Positions 50,972-59,302 of a stretch of DNA of 64,000 nucleotides are shown in pieces. Below the pieces are notes generated by a model, which was given only the letters and a program-made list of their open reading frames with translations, ran no database searches and was not told the origin of the DNA. How positions within the stretch are numbered: the first letter of the stretch is position 1; the number at the start of each line of letters is the position of its first letter. The translations under genes were made by a program, and so were the position numbers. Source of the DNA: Cupriavidus lacunae (lineage in GTDB: Bacteria; Pseudomonadota; Gammaproteobacteria; Burkholderiales; Burkholderiaceae). The DNA is taken from assembly GCF_003353055.1 (NCBI RefSeq), contig NZ_QKWJ01000027.1, positions 1 through 64,000 of the forward strand, read 5' to 3'.

Positions 50972-51310
50972 TCAGCGCCCCATGCGGCGATTGTAGTTGC
51001 GCGAAATGCGCGCCATCAACGCTGGATCCTGTGCAGCCATGCTGTCGAATTCAACCCGCACGTAGCCGTCTGCCTGCTGGTGAACACTGGCCATCACCGT
51101 CCTGGTATCGAGACTGCCGACGACCACGCCATTGACCGGGTCCTCGACGCTGATCGCCAGGCCCTCGTCGCCCATTGCCCCGGCTGCTGCGGTGAAGGTG
51201 CGATCGAAACTGGCCGGCCCCATGACTGTAAAGGCGCCTGTTCCGGCCGGATCCAATGTACATGCCAAAAGCGCCAGCATGGCGCCGCTGACTATTAGTG
51301 AGAGTCGCAT
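50972..51310 (-). CDS. Small lipoprotein of unknown function
   Basis: This 112-residue protein starts MRLSLIVSGAMLALLACTLDP, with lipobox LLAC and Cys17 for lipidation. The mature part is beta-rich with alternating polar residues (GLAISVEDPVNGVVVGSLDT, TVMASVHQQADGYVRVEFDS) and ends RISRNYNRRMGR. I recognise no domain beyond a resemblance to small outer-membrane lipoproteins of unknown role. It converges with the cytochrome gene. Confidence 0.72.
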   Translation of the reverse strand: MRLSLIVSGAMLALLACTLDPAGTGAFTVMGPASFDRTFTAAAGAMGDEGLAISVEDPVNGVVVGSLDTRTVMASVHQQADGYVRVEFDSMAAQDPALMARISRNYNRRMGR

Positions 51311-51469
51311 GATGATGACTCCTTCCGCCAGCCCCGGCTCGAAAATGTACGCGTTGCGACTTCGGGCGAGTTTTCCACTCGCTGGTCGCTAAAACATAAG
51401 ATTAGGCGACGTTGGCGAACAGACACAGCTTGCCAGGTGCGCGCCCGCACCCTGCGGATACCGACCTGC

Positions 51470-51547
51470 TCACCTGATCGCCTGCCCGATGGCAAGGAGG
51501 TTGCCCTCGCTGTCTCTGAACCAGGCACCTCTCTCGCCCACACCACC
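51470..51547 (-). pseudogene. 3' fragment of a VOC (glyoxalase-type) protein
   Basis: The minus strand reads GERGAWFRDSEGNLLAIGQA before TGA 51470-51472. W-F-x-D-x-x-G-N-x-L-A-I is the usual C-terminal strand of VOC-superfamily proteins. The rest of the gene is absent or out of frame upstream. It lies in an 860-base region between the lipoprotein and acdS that holds only decayed fragments. Confidence 0.5.
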
Positions 51548-51712
51548 CTTGGACGCTTTGGCGGCGGGATTCCGGAGTGACAGAATTACTTCGTTCTACG
51601 AATGCGGCACCGGTCAGTGGCTCAGATCGGCCCATGCGGCGTCGTTCGACCGCCTATGGACTGAGACGCTCAGCCGACCGGTCTCTATTGGAAACAGCCA
51701 GTCGGCCACCGA

Positions 51713-51913
51713 CTATGCAGGTCGAATCATCGGCCATCGCCGCCGCTCTGTGTGACGAAGAAAGGCCGGTGTAGCCCCAAGCCCTTCCATTAATCTGTTG
51801 AAATCCGATCCGACCTGATAACCACGTCGGATCGTTGCATTGGTGCTCAGACTATACCGTGCAATACAAGAGAGACCCGGTGGATTGCCGCCGCGGCAGT
51901 TGCGTGCCAGCAA
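51713..51913 (-). pseudogene. Decayed C-terminal part of an AraC-family regulator
   Basis: The frame contains ARYSLSTNATIRRGYQVGSD then FNRLMEGLGATPAFLRHTER. This follows the second helix-turn-helix of AraC proteins (I-x-x-V-A-x-x-V-G-F-x-S-x-x-x-F-N-R-L-F-K-x-x-x-G-x-T-P-x-x-F). Several residues are missing, which indicates decay. The rest of the gene is not visible upstream. The region up to acdS at 52175 holds nothing else I can name. Confidence 0.4.
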
Positions 51914-52174
51914 ATCGGCAATGAAGGTACGCGGCCTGCACTACGGTGAGCAGCGTCACGTGTGGACACGCCCGAAGCAGCTCGCTCGAATGTGCTGTTT
52001 GCGCCTCACCCATTCCACCGAGAGCGCGAGCGTACGCGACACAAGTCCTATTTGAATTCCACTTCGCCCCAGGCGAGGCGCCGCAGGTGAAGGCGCGCCA
52101 CGCTCCAATATCTCGCCCTTTTGGACCTAATCTAGAGTCAATCTTTCCCTCGGTTCTTCGACAGGGAGTTCGCC

Positions 52175-53188
52175 ATGGCACTTGATCTCGAAAATCGCTT
52201 CGGCCGCATCTCGCTTGGCTTCTTCCCCTCGCCGATTCATCGGCTCAATCGCCTGTCCGATATGCTCGGCATTTCGGTGTGGGCAAAGCGCGACGATGTA
52301 TCGTCCGGGCTCGCGTTTGGCGGCAACAAGATTCGCAAGCTTGAGTGGCTCGCCGCTGACGCAGTGAAACAAGGCGCCGACACGCTCGTTTCCATCGGCA
52401 ACATTCAGTCGAATCACACGCGCCAGGTTGCGGCCGTCGCGGCGGTGCTCGGCATGCGCTGCCGGCTGGTGCAGGAGGAGTGGACCCACTGGGACGATCC
52501 GGTCTACGACAAGGTCGGCAATATCCTGCTGTCGCGGCTGATGGGCGCCGAGACGCTGCTGGAGGGTGAGGGCTACTCGACCGAGGTGAAGGAGACGTGG
52601 TCGCGCGCCCTCGAGCAGGTGCGCCGGGAAGGCGGCAAGCCTTACGCGATTCCGGCGGGTGCATCCGATCATCCCCTTGGTGGCCTCGGCTATGCGAACT
52701 TCACCGATGAACTCGCGCGTCAGGAACAGGAAATGGGCGTGTTCTTCGACACCGTGATCACCGCGACCTGCACCGGCTCGACACAGGGCGGCATGGTCGC
52801 AGGCTTCAAGGCGCAGGACAGACCACGCCGCCTGATCGGCATCGATACCGCATGCAACGAGGCGATGACGCGCCGCGCCGTGACGAAGAGCGCGCGACAG
52901 ACGGCGGAACTGATCGGCATCGGCAAGCCGATCGACGACGCCGACGTGATCGTCGATCCGCGTTTCGCGGGCCCGGACTATGGCCTGCCCGACGATCAGA
53001 CGATCGATGCGATCCGCACGGCAGCGCGACTTGAGGCGATGCTCACCGATCCGGTGTATGAGGGCAAATCTATGGCGGGCCTGATCGCGATGGCGAAGGC
53101 GGGTGAGATTCCGAAGGGAACGAACGTGCTGTACGTGCATCTGGGCGGCGCGCCCGCTCTCAACGCGTATCACAAGGCGTTCGCATGA
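52175..53188 (+). CDS. acdS: 1-aminocyclopropane-1-carboxylate (ACC) deaminase
   Basis: This 337-residue PLP enzyme cleaves ACC to ammonia and 2-oxobutyrate, lowering ethylene in host plants and giving nitrogen. PLP Lys52 lies in FGGNKIRKLEWL. The substrate region is NIQSNHTRQVAAVAA. The two residues that separate ACC deaminase from D-cysteine desulfhydrase, Glu296 (VYEGKSM) and Leu323 (VHLGGAP), are both present, with an offset of one from the Pseudomonas UW4 numbering. The usual Lrp-type acdR gene is not adjacent; the flanks hold decayed gene fragments and an aminotransferase. GGGAG precedes the ATG. Confidence 0.9.
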   Translation: MALDLENRFGRISLGFFPSPIHRLNRLSDMLGISVWAKRDDVSSGLAFGGNKIRKLEWLAADAVKQGADTLVSIGNIQSNHTRQVAAVAAVLGMRCRLVQEEWTHWDDPVYDKVGNILLSRLMGAETLLEGEGYSTEVKETWSRALEQVRREGGKPYAIPAGASDHPLGGLGYANFTDELARQEQEMGVFFDTVITATCTGSTQGGMVAGFKAQDRPRRLIGIDTACNEAMTRRAVTKSARQTAELIGIGKPIDDADVIVDPRFAGPDYGLPDDQTIDAIRTAARLEAMLTDPVYEGKSMAGLIAMAKAGEIPKGTNVLYVHLGGAPALNAYHKAFA

Positions 53189-53355
53189 TCGGCTTGCACA
53201 AGATCGTATGAGCCCCCGATCACTCAGTCATTCGAACGTCGGGTCTCGCCATGACTCCCATAACGCGCCTGTGAATTGCAAGGCCGAGGTAGAGACCGAC
53301 GAAGGATGAGGCGGCCAAGTACTCAACTAACAAGCGCCTGCCAGGCTTGCAGGTA

Positions 53356-54513
53356 TCAGATGTCCCAAGACAGACGAATCCGCGCGCGAATGTCAGCCAG
53401 GCGCTCGATGGGCTCATTGGCAAATACGAGGCGCAGGTAGCGGCTACCGCTTGGCCCCCAGTTGTCCATCGGCGTGGCCGCCACTTCGCCTCGCTCCAAC
53501 AAGCGCCTGGAGGCCTCCGACGGTGCAAGACCGAGCTGTTCAGTATCAATCAGAAGAGACCATCCGCCGTGCGGACGAATCACGGGAAGATCCGTCAGCG
53601 CGGACATCACAGCATCGCGACGCCTTTCCCACACTGCCGTCGCCGCGGCCACGCCATCATCGTCGGCAGTCAATGCGGCAGTAGCCCCTGGCATTGCGAT
53701 GCCGACCTGGCACACGACGTTTGATAGGCTGGTCAGCCGAACGTCGGCCATAAGCTGCTCCGGCCCGACTATCCAGCCGACTCGCCAGCCAATCATGCGG
53801 TACTCCTTGGAAACCGAGCCGACGGTGATGGTGCGCTCGCGCATGCCAGGCAGAGAAACGGGGTGGACGACCTGCCGACCGTCAAACAGGATTCTCTCCA
53901 TGGCCGCGTCATATACCAGCCACGCACCGGCCCGCTCGCAATGCAGGGCGATCGCCTCCCATTCCATCGCAGACACGACGAAGCCAGTCGGCATCGACGG
54001 CGACATGATGAGCAATGCTCGTGTGCGGGGCCCAATCGCGTCAACGAGACTCTCCAGGTCAAGTCGCCAGCCATCGATCCCTGGTATGAGGCGCGCAAAT
54101 CTTGGCACGCCCCCAGCGAGGTAGACGCGATTGATCAGGCCTGCATAGGTCGGATCGGTGAGTACGACCTCGTCCCCCGTTTCCAGTGTCGATAGAAGGA
54201 CATTCAGGATTCCGGCCAAACCACCCGCGGAAATGATGCATTCGGCATCAGGGTCGTATGCGACGCCAGAGAAGCGTCGAATGCGCTCGACTGCAGCTTC
54301 CCGCAGCGCATGCTGCCCCATGAATGGTAGATAGCTGTTGGCAGCATCGTCATCGATCGCGTCGTGCGTGCGCCGGATCGCCGCCGGTGGCGGCCGCAAG
54401 TCAGTGTCGAGGTTCTCTAGCCGAAGAATGTTGGCGTTTCGCATCGAGTCCGCCTTGTCGGCCATCCTGTCAACCCCGATGCCTGGAATCTTTTGCAAGC
54501 GTGTGACTGCCAT
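53356..54513 (-). CDS. Class I/II PLP-dependent aminotransferase
   Basis: This 385-residue protein starts at ATG 54511-54513 (MAVTRLQKIPGIGVD), where AGGAG lies ten bases upstream; a longer frame lacks a site. Fold-type I aminotransferase motifs are visible: SYLPFMGQHALREAAV, the PLP-binding loop SAGGLAGILNVL, the Asp in LVYDAAMERI, the Schiff-base Lys in GSVSKEYRMIGWRVGW, and the C-terminal Arg region SGSRYLRLVFANEP. The amino-acid substrate is not evident. It faces acdS, with the stops about 170 bases apart, so a link through 2-oxobutyrate is possible but unproven. Confidence 0.85.
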   Translation of the reverse strand: MAVTRLQKIPGIGVDRMADKADSMRNANILRLENLDTDLRPPPAAIRRTHDAIDDDAANSYLPFMGQHALREAAVERIRRFSGVAYDPDAECIISAGGLAGILNVLLSTLETGDEVVLTDPTYAGLINRVYLAGGVPRFARLIPGIDGWRLDLESLVDAIGPRTRALLIMSPSMPTGFVVSAMEWEAIALHCERAGAWLVYDAAMERILFDGRQVVHPVSLPGMRERTITVGSVSKEYRMIGWRVGWIVGPEQLMADVRLTSLSNVVCQVGIAMPGATAALTADDDGVAAATAVWERRRDAVMSALTDLPVIRPHGGWSLLIDTEQLGLAPSEASRRLLERGEVAATPMDNWGPSGSRYLRLVFANEPIERLADIRARIRLSWDI

Positions 54514-54896
54514 GATTTCACTCCTTGTTCCCACCAACTTCATTGAAATGGGAAAGCGGGCCAGGGGCAAGTGACGTTACGTATCCATGCTGTTTCTACC
54601 TGGGCGTATTTCAATGCGAGCACTCCAGGCGGAGCGAAAAATAGCCAGTTTTCGAACGATGATCGGTTACTGCCGGACCGACATCGGAAGTGAATGGCCG
54701 TTGTACTCAGACAGCCGCCATTGAGTTGGGGAGGATTCGAATGGCGGAAATGGGTCGATAACGGAATAACGCAACTTCCGGCTGGTAGGACGCGCCCGCC
54801 CATCGAAGATCTTCCTTCGGCATGTCAGCCGCCCTCCGGCGCGAAGCGAGAGGGAGTGTCCTGCGGGACGCCCTATTTCCCGGCCAGCGCCGGGAA

Positions 54897-55217
54897 TTAC
54901 GGGTTCGTCATAACCTGCTTCAGCAGTTCCTGCACGGCGGTGCCGAAGGCGTCAGCCACGTTTTTGCACGCGCCGGCGGCAGTCCAGCTCGTGTCGAACG
55001 GATATTTGACCGAGACCTTATAGCCCTTGTCAGCGGTCGACTTCGCGGCCATCGTGATCTGCCAGTACGCCGGCGATACGGAGCTCACTGTCTTTCTTCC
55101 ATGCGGCAAGCGCAAACGGCAGCTTCCGGCCAGTTTGAGTCAGCCGGTCTCGGATTGCCGATGACCGACACGGCCGAATTGCCGCCGTTCGGCCCGAGGG
55201 AGGCGACGACATTCGCG
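54897..55217 (-). pseudogene. Possible frameshifted exported protein of unknown family
   Basis: One minus-strand frame reads DSANVVASLGPNGGNSAVSV then IGNPRPADSNWPEAAVCA. The adjacent frame continues KTVSSVSPAYWQITMAAKST, DKGYKVSVKYPFDTSWTAAG and ends KQVMTNP at TAA 54897. Both look like real protein, which suggests one gene with a frame break near 55100. Reading past the TAA gives FPALAGK and another stop. I do not know the family. The flanks 54571-54896 and 55218-55407 hold nothing I can name. Confidence 0.33.
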
Positions 55218-55407
55218 GAGTCTCAGTGAGTGTCCGGTCCGAGAAAGCCGCCATTCGCCACGAGCGAGCGCCCCGAACATACGCTTGCCTGATAGCGATC
55301 TGTTCATCCATGACGAGGCGGCGCCATTCCATCGCCGCCCGTCTTCGGGCGCAGGGAGCCAGGCAGGTCTGTCGTAGTCCGTGCTCAGGCCGTGATCTCC
55401 CACTACC

Positions 55408-56337
55408 TCAACCGAGCAGTACCTTGTCCTTGCCTTTAAGGCCAAGCATCTGCCTCGCCTCGGCCGGGGTCGCGATCTCGAAGCCAAGCCTCTCCAGCAC
55501 GTCGCGAATTCTCGAGACCTGTTCCGCGTTCGACTTTGCAAGCTGCCCAGCACCGACAGTCAGCGAGTCTTCGAGCCCCACGCGAACGTTCCCCCCCATC
55601 AAGGCCGCTTGCGTGACCAACGGCGTCTGATGGCGACCAGCACCCAGGACCGACCACTGGTAGCCATCGCCGAACAGCTTGTCGGCGATGCGCTTCATGT
55701 GCACCAGATTCTCGGTGTCGGCCCCGATGCCCCCGAGCACACCCAGGACAAACTGCAGGAACAGCGGGCCGGTCACGAGGCCACGATCCACAAAGTGCTT
55801 CAGGTTGTAGAGGTGGCTGACGTCATAGCACTCGAACTCGAAGCGCGTTTGGTGAGCGTTGCCGAGCCGGTCAAGCACTTCCTCGATATCGGCGAACGTG
55901 TTGCGGAAAATGCTCCGCCGGGTTCCCTCGATGAAGTCCCGCTCCCACTCGTACTTGAATTCCTTCATTTTCTCCAGGACTGGATAGATGGCGAAGTTCA
56001 TCGTCCCCATGTTGCACGACGCCATCTCCGCCGAGATATCCAACGCACCAGCAAGCCGCTGGTCCAGGGTCATCGAGAACGTGCCCCCCGAGGTAATGTT
56101 GATCACCGCGTCAGTCGACGCGTGTATCGGAGCAAGAAACTGACTATAAACCTCCGGCTCGAAGGCAGGACGGCCGTCGGCGGGATTGCGTGCATGGAGG
56201 TGGAGAATTGCCGCGCCAGCCTTGGCCGCATCGATGGCCTGCTCGGCAATTTCAGCCGGCGTCACCGGAAGATGCGGGGACATGGACGGTGTGTGAACCG
56301 AGCCAGTCACGGCGCAACTGATAATGACTTTACGCAT
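55408..56337 (-). CDS. Beta-keto acid cleavage enzyme (BKACE) family protein
   Basis: This 309-residue TIM-barrel protein belongs to the former DUF849 family, with 3-keto-5-aminohexanoate cleavage enzyme as the model. The zinc ligands His46 and His48 lie in AAILHLHARNP. Other features are AVINITSGGTF, DISAEMASCNMGTMNF and GNVRVGLEDSL (acidic substrate-binding residue). These enzymes split a beta-keto acid with acetyl-CoA to give acetoacetate and a new CoA ester. It follows the remnant of an SDR gene on the same strand, so it may have been the second gene of a damaged beta-hydroxy/keto-acid pathway. Confidence 0.88.
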   Translation of the reverse strand: MRKVIISCAVTGSVHTPSMSPHLPVTPAEIAEQAIDAAKAGAAILHLHARNPADGRPAFEPEVYSQFLAPIHASTDAVINITSGGTFSMTLDQRLAGALDISAEMASCNMGTMNFAIYPVLEKMKEFKYEWERDFIEGTRRSIFRNTFADIEEVLDRLGNAHQTRFEFECYDVSHLYNLKHFVDRGLVTGPLFLQFVLGVLGGIGADTENLVHMKRIADKLFGDGYQWSVLGAGRHQTPLVTQAALMGGNVRVGLEDSLTVGAGQLAKSNAEQVSRIRDVLERLGFEIATPAEARQMLGLKGKDKVLLG

Positions 56338-56380
56338 GATTGATGTCTCTTTCTAAGAATGTAAAGATAGCCGCCGCTCT

Positions 56381-56787
56381 CTACGAGGGCAGGCTCAATC
56401 GCAACAAACACGCCCCGGAATGACGCAAGGGGAGGGTTGTAATTTGGGCATCGCAGTCGATCGAGATCGCCTGTCCCGAGATGGCAGAGCCCAGGTCACT
56501 GCAGAGAAACGAGCGAGGGCGGCGATTCCTTCCATGTCGACGAGCTTCTTCACCGACTGAGACGCCAGCGCAAGATCGATCTCTGCCTCCGGGGTTCGGC
56601 CACTGGCGTCTGCCCGCGCTTTGATCACCCCATGAAAGCGCGCGTTGTCGACCGCGCCCGGTTGAATGCAGTTCACGCGAATGCCGTCATCCCGGAGTTC
56701 CATCGACAGCGACTTCGTGAGCCCTACGATCCCCCACTTGCTCGTCGCGTAGACGGCACGATTGGGGAAGCCAACCCGCCCAACCAA
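56381..56787 (-). pseudogene. Short-chain dehydrogenase, truncated at the N-terminus and frameshifted
   Basis: The frame begins at VGRVGFPNRAVYATSKWGIV, which holds the catalytic Tyr and Lys of an SDR (Y-x-x-x-K). It continues SLSMELRDDGIRVNCIQPGA and KLVDMEGIAALARF. The Rossmann half and catalytic Ser are gone. Near 56505 the correct frame moves by one base: LCSDLGSAISGQAISIDCD is read in the neighbouring frame, a normal SDR C-terminus, ending at 56381. So the gene carries both a 5' truncation and a one-base deletion. It precedes the BKACE gene. Confidence 0.72.
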
Positions 56788-56874
56788 CTAACACGCCACC
56801 AGCGATGGGCAGGCGTCGGGATCGATCTCATGCGCAGCGGCGCCATAGCTGGCGAGCCACAGTCTTTGCTTCAT
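56788..56874 (-). pseudogene. 5' fragment of a long-chain fatty acid-CoA ligase (FadD-like) gene
   Basis: ATG 56872-56874, with AGGAGA upstream, opens 28 codons: WLASYGAAAHEIDPDACPSL then VAC and a TAG at 56788-56790. The pattern W-L-x-S-Y...E-I-D-P-x-x-x-x-S-L-V is the N-terminus of FadD-type acyl-CoA ligases. The frame stops exactly where the SDR remnant begins, so the two are joined by a deletion that removed most of the ligase and the first part of the SDR. Confidence 0.6.
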
Positions 56875-56945
56875 GTTGCTTTCAGTCTCCTGTTCTTTGT
56901 CACATCGCGTCAGAATCCTGTCGTTTGCCGACAGCCGCGCGATTA

Positions 56946-57848
56946 TCACTGTCGACTTGCTGGAAGCGCGCCCTTCGCGACCACAGCGCTACCGGCGCCC
57001 TTGCGCACCACCCACCAGCCGAACGCCGCCGCGGTGAAATACATCAACAGGCTGTAGACCGCGGCCGGCAGCGACATCGTGCCGTTCTTGAGCACGACCA
57101 GCGCCAGGTAGATTGCGAGCGCGCCGTTGTGGACGCCGATCTCGAACGCGATGGCGCGGTTCTGCCCTTCGGTCAGGCGGACAGTCTTGCCGATAAGGTA
57201 GCCAACCAGCAGGCTCGCCAGGTTGAAGACCAGGCACGCTGCGCCCACGATCCGGAAGTTGGTGGAGATCACAACCCATTCCTTCACCACGATCGACACG
57301 ATCAGCAGCACCAGGATCAGCGACGATGCGATCTTGACCGGCTTGTCCATCATTTTCGAGAAGCCCGGCAGCTTCGCATGGATGAACATGCCGATGGTCA
57401 CCGGGGCGAGCACCATCACGATGACTTCTATCGTCTTCTGGAACTGCAACGGGATGTAGGCCTGACCTTCCATGAACTGGCTGAGTGCGAAGTTGACGAT
57501 GGTCGGGATCGTCACGATAGCCAGCACGCTGTTGATGGCCGTTAGCGAGATGTTCAGCGCAACGTCGCCCTTGAACAGATGCGAGAACAGGTTGGCCGTG
57601 GTGCCGCCTGGCGATGCGGCCAGCAGCATCAGGCCCACCGATAGCTCGGCCGAAAGTCCGAAGGCCTTGCAGATGAAGAAGCACAGTGCAGGCAGCAGCA
57701 GCGCCTGCGCCAGTAGCCCCATGGCGATGGCCTTGGGCTGGACGAGGATGCGCTTGAAATCTTCGAGGCGCAGGTGCAGGCCCAAGCCCAGCATGATGAT
57801 GGCCAAGGCCACCGGGAGTGCGATCGTGGACAGCGCGCTATCTTGCAT
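56946..57848 (-). CDS. Bile acid:sodium symporter (BASS) family transporter
   Basis: This 300-residue protein has about nine to ten hydrophobic helices. It begins STIALPVALAIIMLGLGLHL and has the BASS crossover segments LLAASPGGTTANLFSHLFKG (near residue 78) and AFEIGVHNGALAIYLAL (near 242), which line the sodium and substrate sites. Such proteins import organic anions such as pantoate or bile acids with sodium. It is the last gene of a four-gene minus-strand operon. By position it takes up the substrate of the upstream enzymes. Confidence 0.87.
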   Translation of the reverse strand: MQDSALSTIALPVALAIIMLGLGLHLRLEDFKRILVQPKAIAMGLLAQALLLPALCFFICKAFGLSAELSVGLMLLAASPGGTTANLFSHLFKGDVALNISLTAINSVLAIVTIPTIVNFALSQFMEGQAYIPLQFQKTIEVIVMVLAPVTIGMFIHAKLPGFSKMMDKPVKIASSLILVLLIVSIVVKEWVVISTNFRIVGAACLVFNLASLLVGYLIGKTVRLTEGQNRAIAFEIGVHNGALAIYLALVVLKNGTMSLPAAVYSLLMYFTAAAFGWWVVRKGAGSAVVAKGALPASRQ

Positions 57849-57886
57849 GAGTGTCTCCTGGGTATCGTTATGTAGCCGGGCCTGCG

Positions 57887-58492
57887 TTATCGAGCGGCCT
57901 GGTTCGTGTCCATCGCTGCCTTGTAGACACCGTTGCGCGGCCGGGCGAACACGCGGCGCACCATTGGCTCGAACTCGCTGATCGGCAGCGTTTCGCCGTG
58001 CGGGTCGAACGCGGGGTTGTCATACAGGGCGCAGAACTCCGCGGTGCGCTCGTAGCAAGGGTGGGCCTTGAACTGGTCGCGCAGGTCGCGGTCCATGCCG
58101 AGGTGGTGGAAGAAGAAGTACCCCTGGAAGATGCCGTGGTACTTGACCATCCAATGGTTTTCCTCGCTCACGAACGGCTGCAGCAGCGTCGCGGCCACGT
58201 CGGGGTGGTTGAAAGTGCCCAGCGTGTCGCCGATGTCGTGCAGCAGGGCGCAGACCACGTATTCCTCGTCGCGGCCATCGCGCAAGGCTAGCGTCGCGGT
58301 CTGCAACGAGTGGGTGTAGCGGTCCACCGGAAAGCCACCGAAGTCACCGTCGAGCAACTTCAGGTGGGCCAGGATGCGGTCGGGCAGGCCGGCCGCGAGC
58401 TGACGGAACTCGCCGGCGATGCTCTGCCAGTCTTCGCGAGTGCTTTGGTCCAGCCGCGTGAAGCGGCTGCTTTGCGTGGGGTTCACGCTCAT
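57887..58492 (-). CDS. HD-domain protein, PhnZ-like (possible mixed-valent di-iron oxygenase)
   Basis: This 201-residue protein has His61 (RYTHSLQTA), the His85-Asp86 pair (ALLHDIGDTL), His96 (NHPD), His119 (VKYHGIF) and Asp158 (LYDNPAFDP). The 24-residue step from the first His to the HD pair and the late Asp match the metal-ligand order of PhnZ and relatives, which use two irons and O2 to cleave C-P or C-C bonds. The segment FVSEENHW and the FEPMVRRVF end are also typical of that subgroup. It lies between the aldolase and BASS genes, 17 bases from the aldolase. A phosphohydrolase function is the alternative. Confidence 0.68.
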   Translation of the reverse strand: MSVNPTQSSRFTRLDQSTREDWQSIAGEFRQLAAGLPDRILAHLKLLDGDFGGFPVDRYTHSLQTATLALRDGRDEEYVVCALLHDIGDTLGTFNHPDVAATLLQPFVSEENHWMVKYHGIFQGYFFFHHLGMDRDLRDQFKAHPCYERTAEFCALYDNPAFDPHGETLPISEFEPMVRRVFARPRNGVYKAAMDTNQAAR

Positions 58493-58509
58493 CGTTGTCT
58501 CCCGAGTGC

Positions 58510-59265
58510 TCAGGTCCTATAGCTGGGGTCGATCCGGTCCAGCTTGCGCAGCACTGCCGGCCAGGCGATCTGTGCACCCTCCCCGGAGGTACCCGTGCGG
58601 ATCACTTCCTTTACGTCGCGCTGAATGTTCGGGTCGACGCGAATCAGCTCGCCGCCGGCCTGTGCCGAGATCTGGATCTGGCAGCAGGTCTCGAGGAAGT
58701 ACATGGCCAGGAATGTCTCCGCCACGCTGGCGCCAACTGTCAGCAGGCCGTGGTTGCGCAGGATGAGGTAGTTGTTGTCGCCCAGATCGACCTGTAGCCT
58801 GGGCTGCTCGTCGGGGCGCAGGGCAATGCCTTCATAGTCGTGGTACCCCAGGCTGTGCAACAACAGCGTGGATTGCTGGGAGATCGGCAGCAGGCCTTCG
58901 CGCTGGGCGCTCACTGCGACTCCGGCGCGGGTGTGCGTATGCATCACGCATTGCACTTCGTGGCGCGCTTCGTGGACGCAACTGTGGATCATGAACCCGG
59001 CGGGGTTGACCGGAAACGGCGACTCGTGGAGCTTGTTGCATTGCGCATCCACCTTGATCAGCGACGAAGCGGTGATCTCGTCGAACATCAGCCCGTAGGG
59101 ATTGATCAGGAAGTGATGGTCCTTGCCGGGAACCCGCGCACTGATGTGGGTGAAGACCAGGTCTGTCCAGCCGTAGAGGGCCGTCGCGCGGTAGAGCGCG
59201 GCGAGTTCGACGCGCAGTTGCCACTCTTCGGGGCTGGTGTGGCCTTGGAGCGAAGGGATGTTCAT
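58510..59265 (-). CDS. Class II aldolase/adducin family protein
   Basis: This 251-residue protein starts at MNIPSLQGHTSPEEWQLRV. Zinc-binding His109-x-His111 lies in VMHTHTRAGVAVS, and a third His is in the NHGLLTVG segment. An N-terminal WTDLVFTHISARVPG and FLINPYGLMFDEITAS match the aldolase/epimerase/decarboxylase fold. Members cleave or isomerise sugar phosphates, or act on 4-carbon acids. It is the second gene of the operon, after the 2-hydroxyacid dehydrogenase. Confidence 0.85.
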   Translation of the reverse strand: MNIPSLQGHTSPEEWQLRVELAALYRATALYGWTDLVFTHISARVPGKDHHFLINPYGLMFDEITASSLIKVDAQCNKLHESPFPVNPAGFMIHSCVHEARHEVQCVMHTHTRAGVAVSAQREGLLPISQQSTLLLHSLGYHDYEGIALRPDEQPRLQVDLGDNNYLILRNHGLLTVGASVAETFLAMYFLETCCQIQISAQAGGELIRVDPNIQRDVKEVIRTGTSGEGAQIAWPAVLRKLDRIDPSYRT

Positions 59266-59302
59266 GTTGGGTCCAGACAGTTGAGTTGATGAGCAGTACA
59301 AA

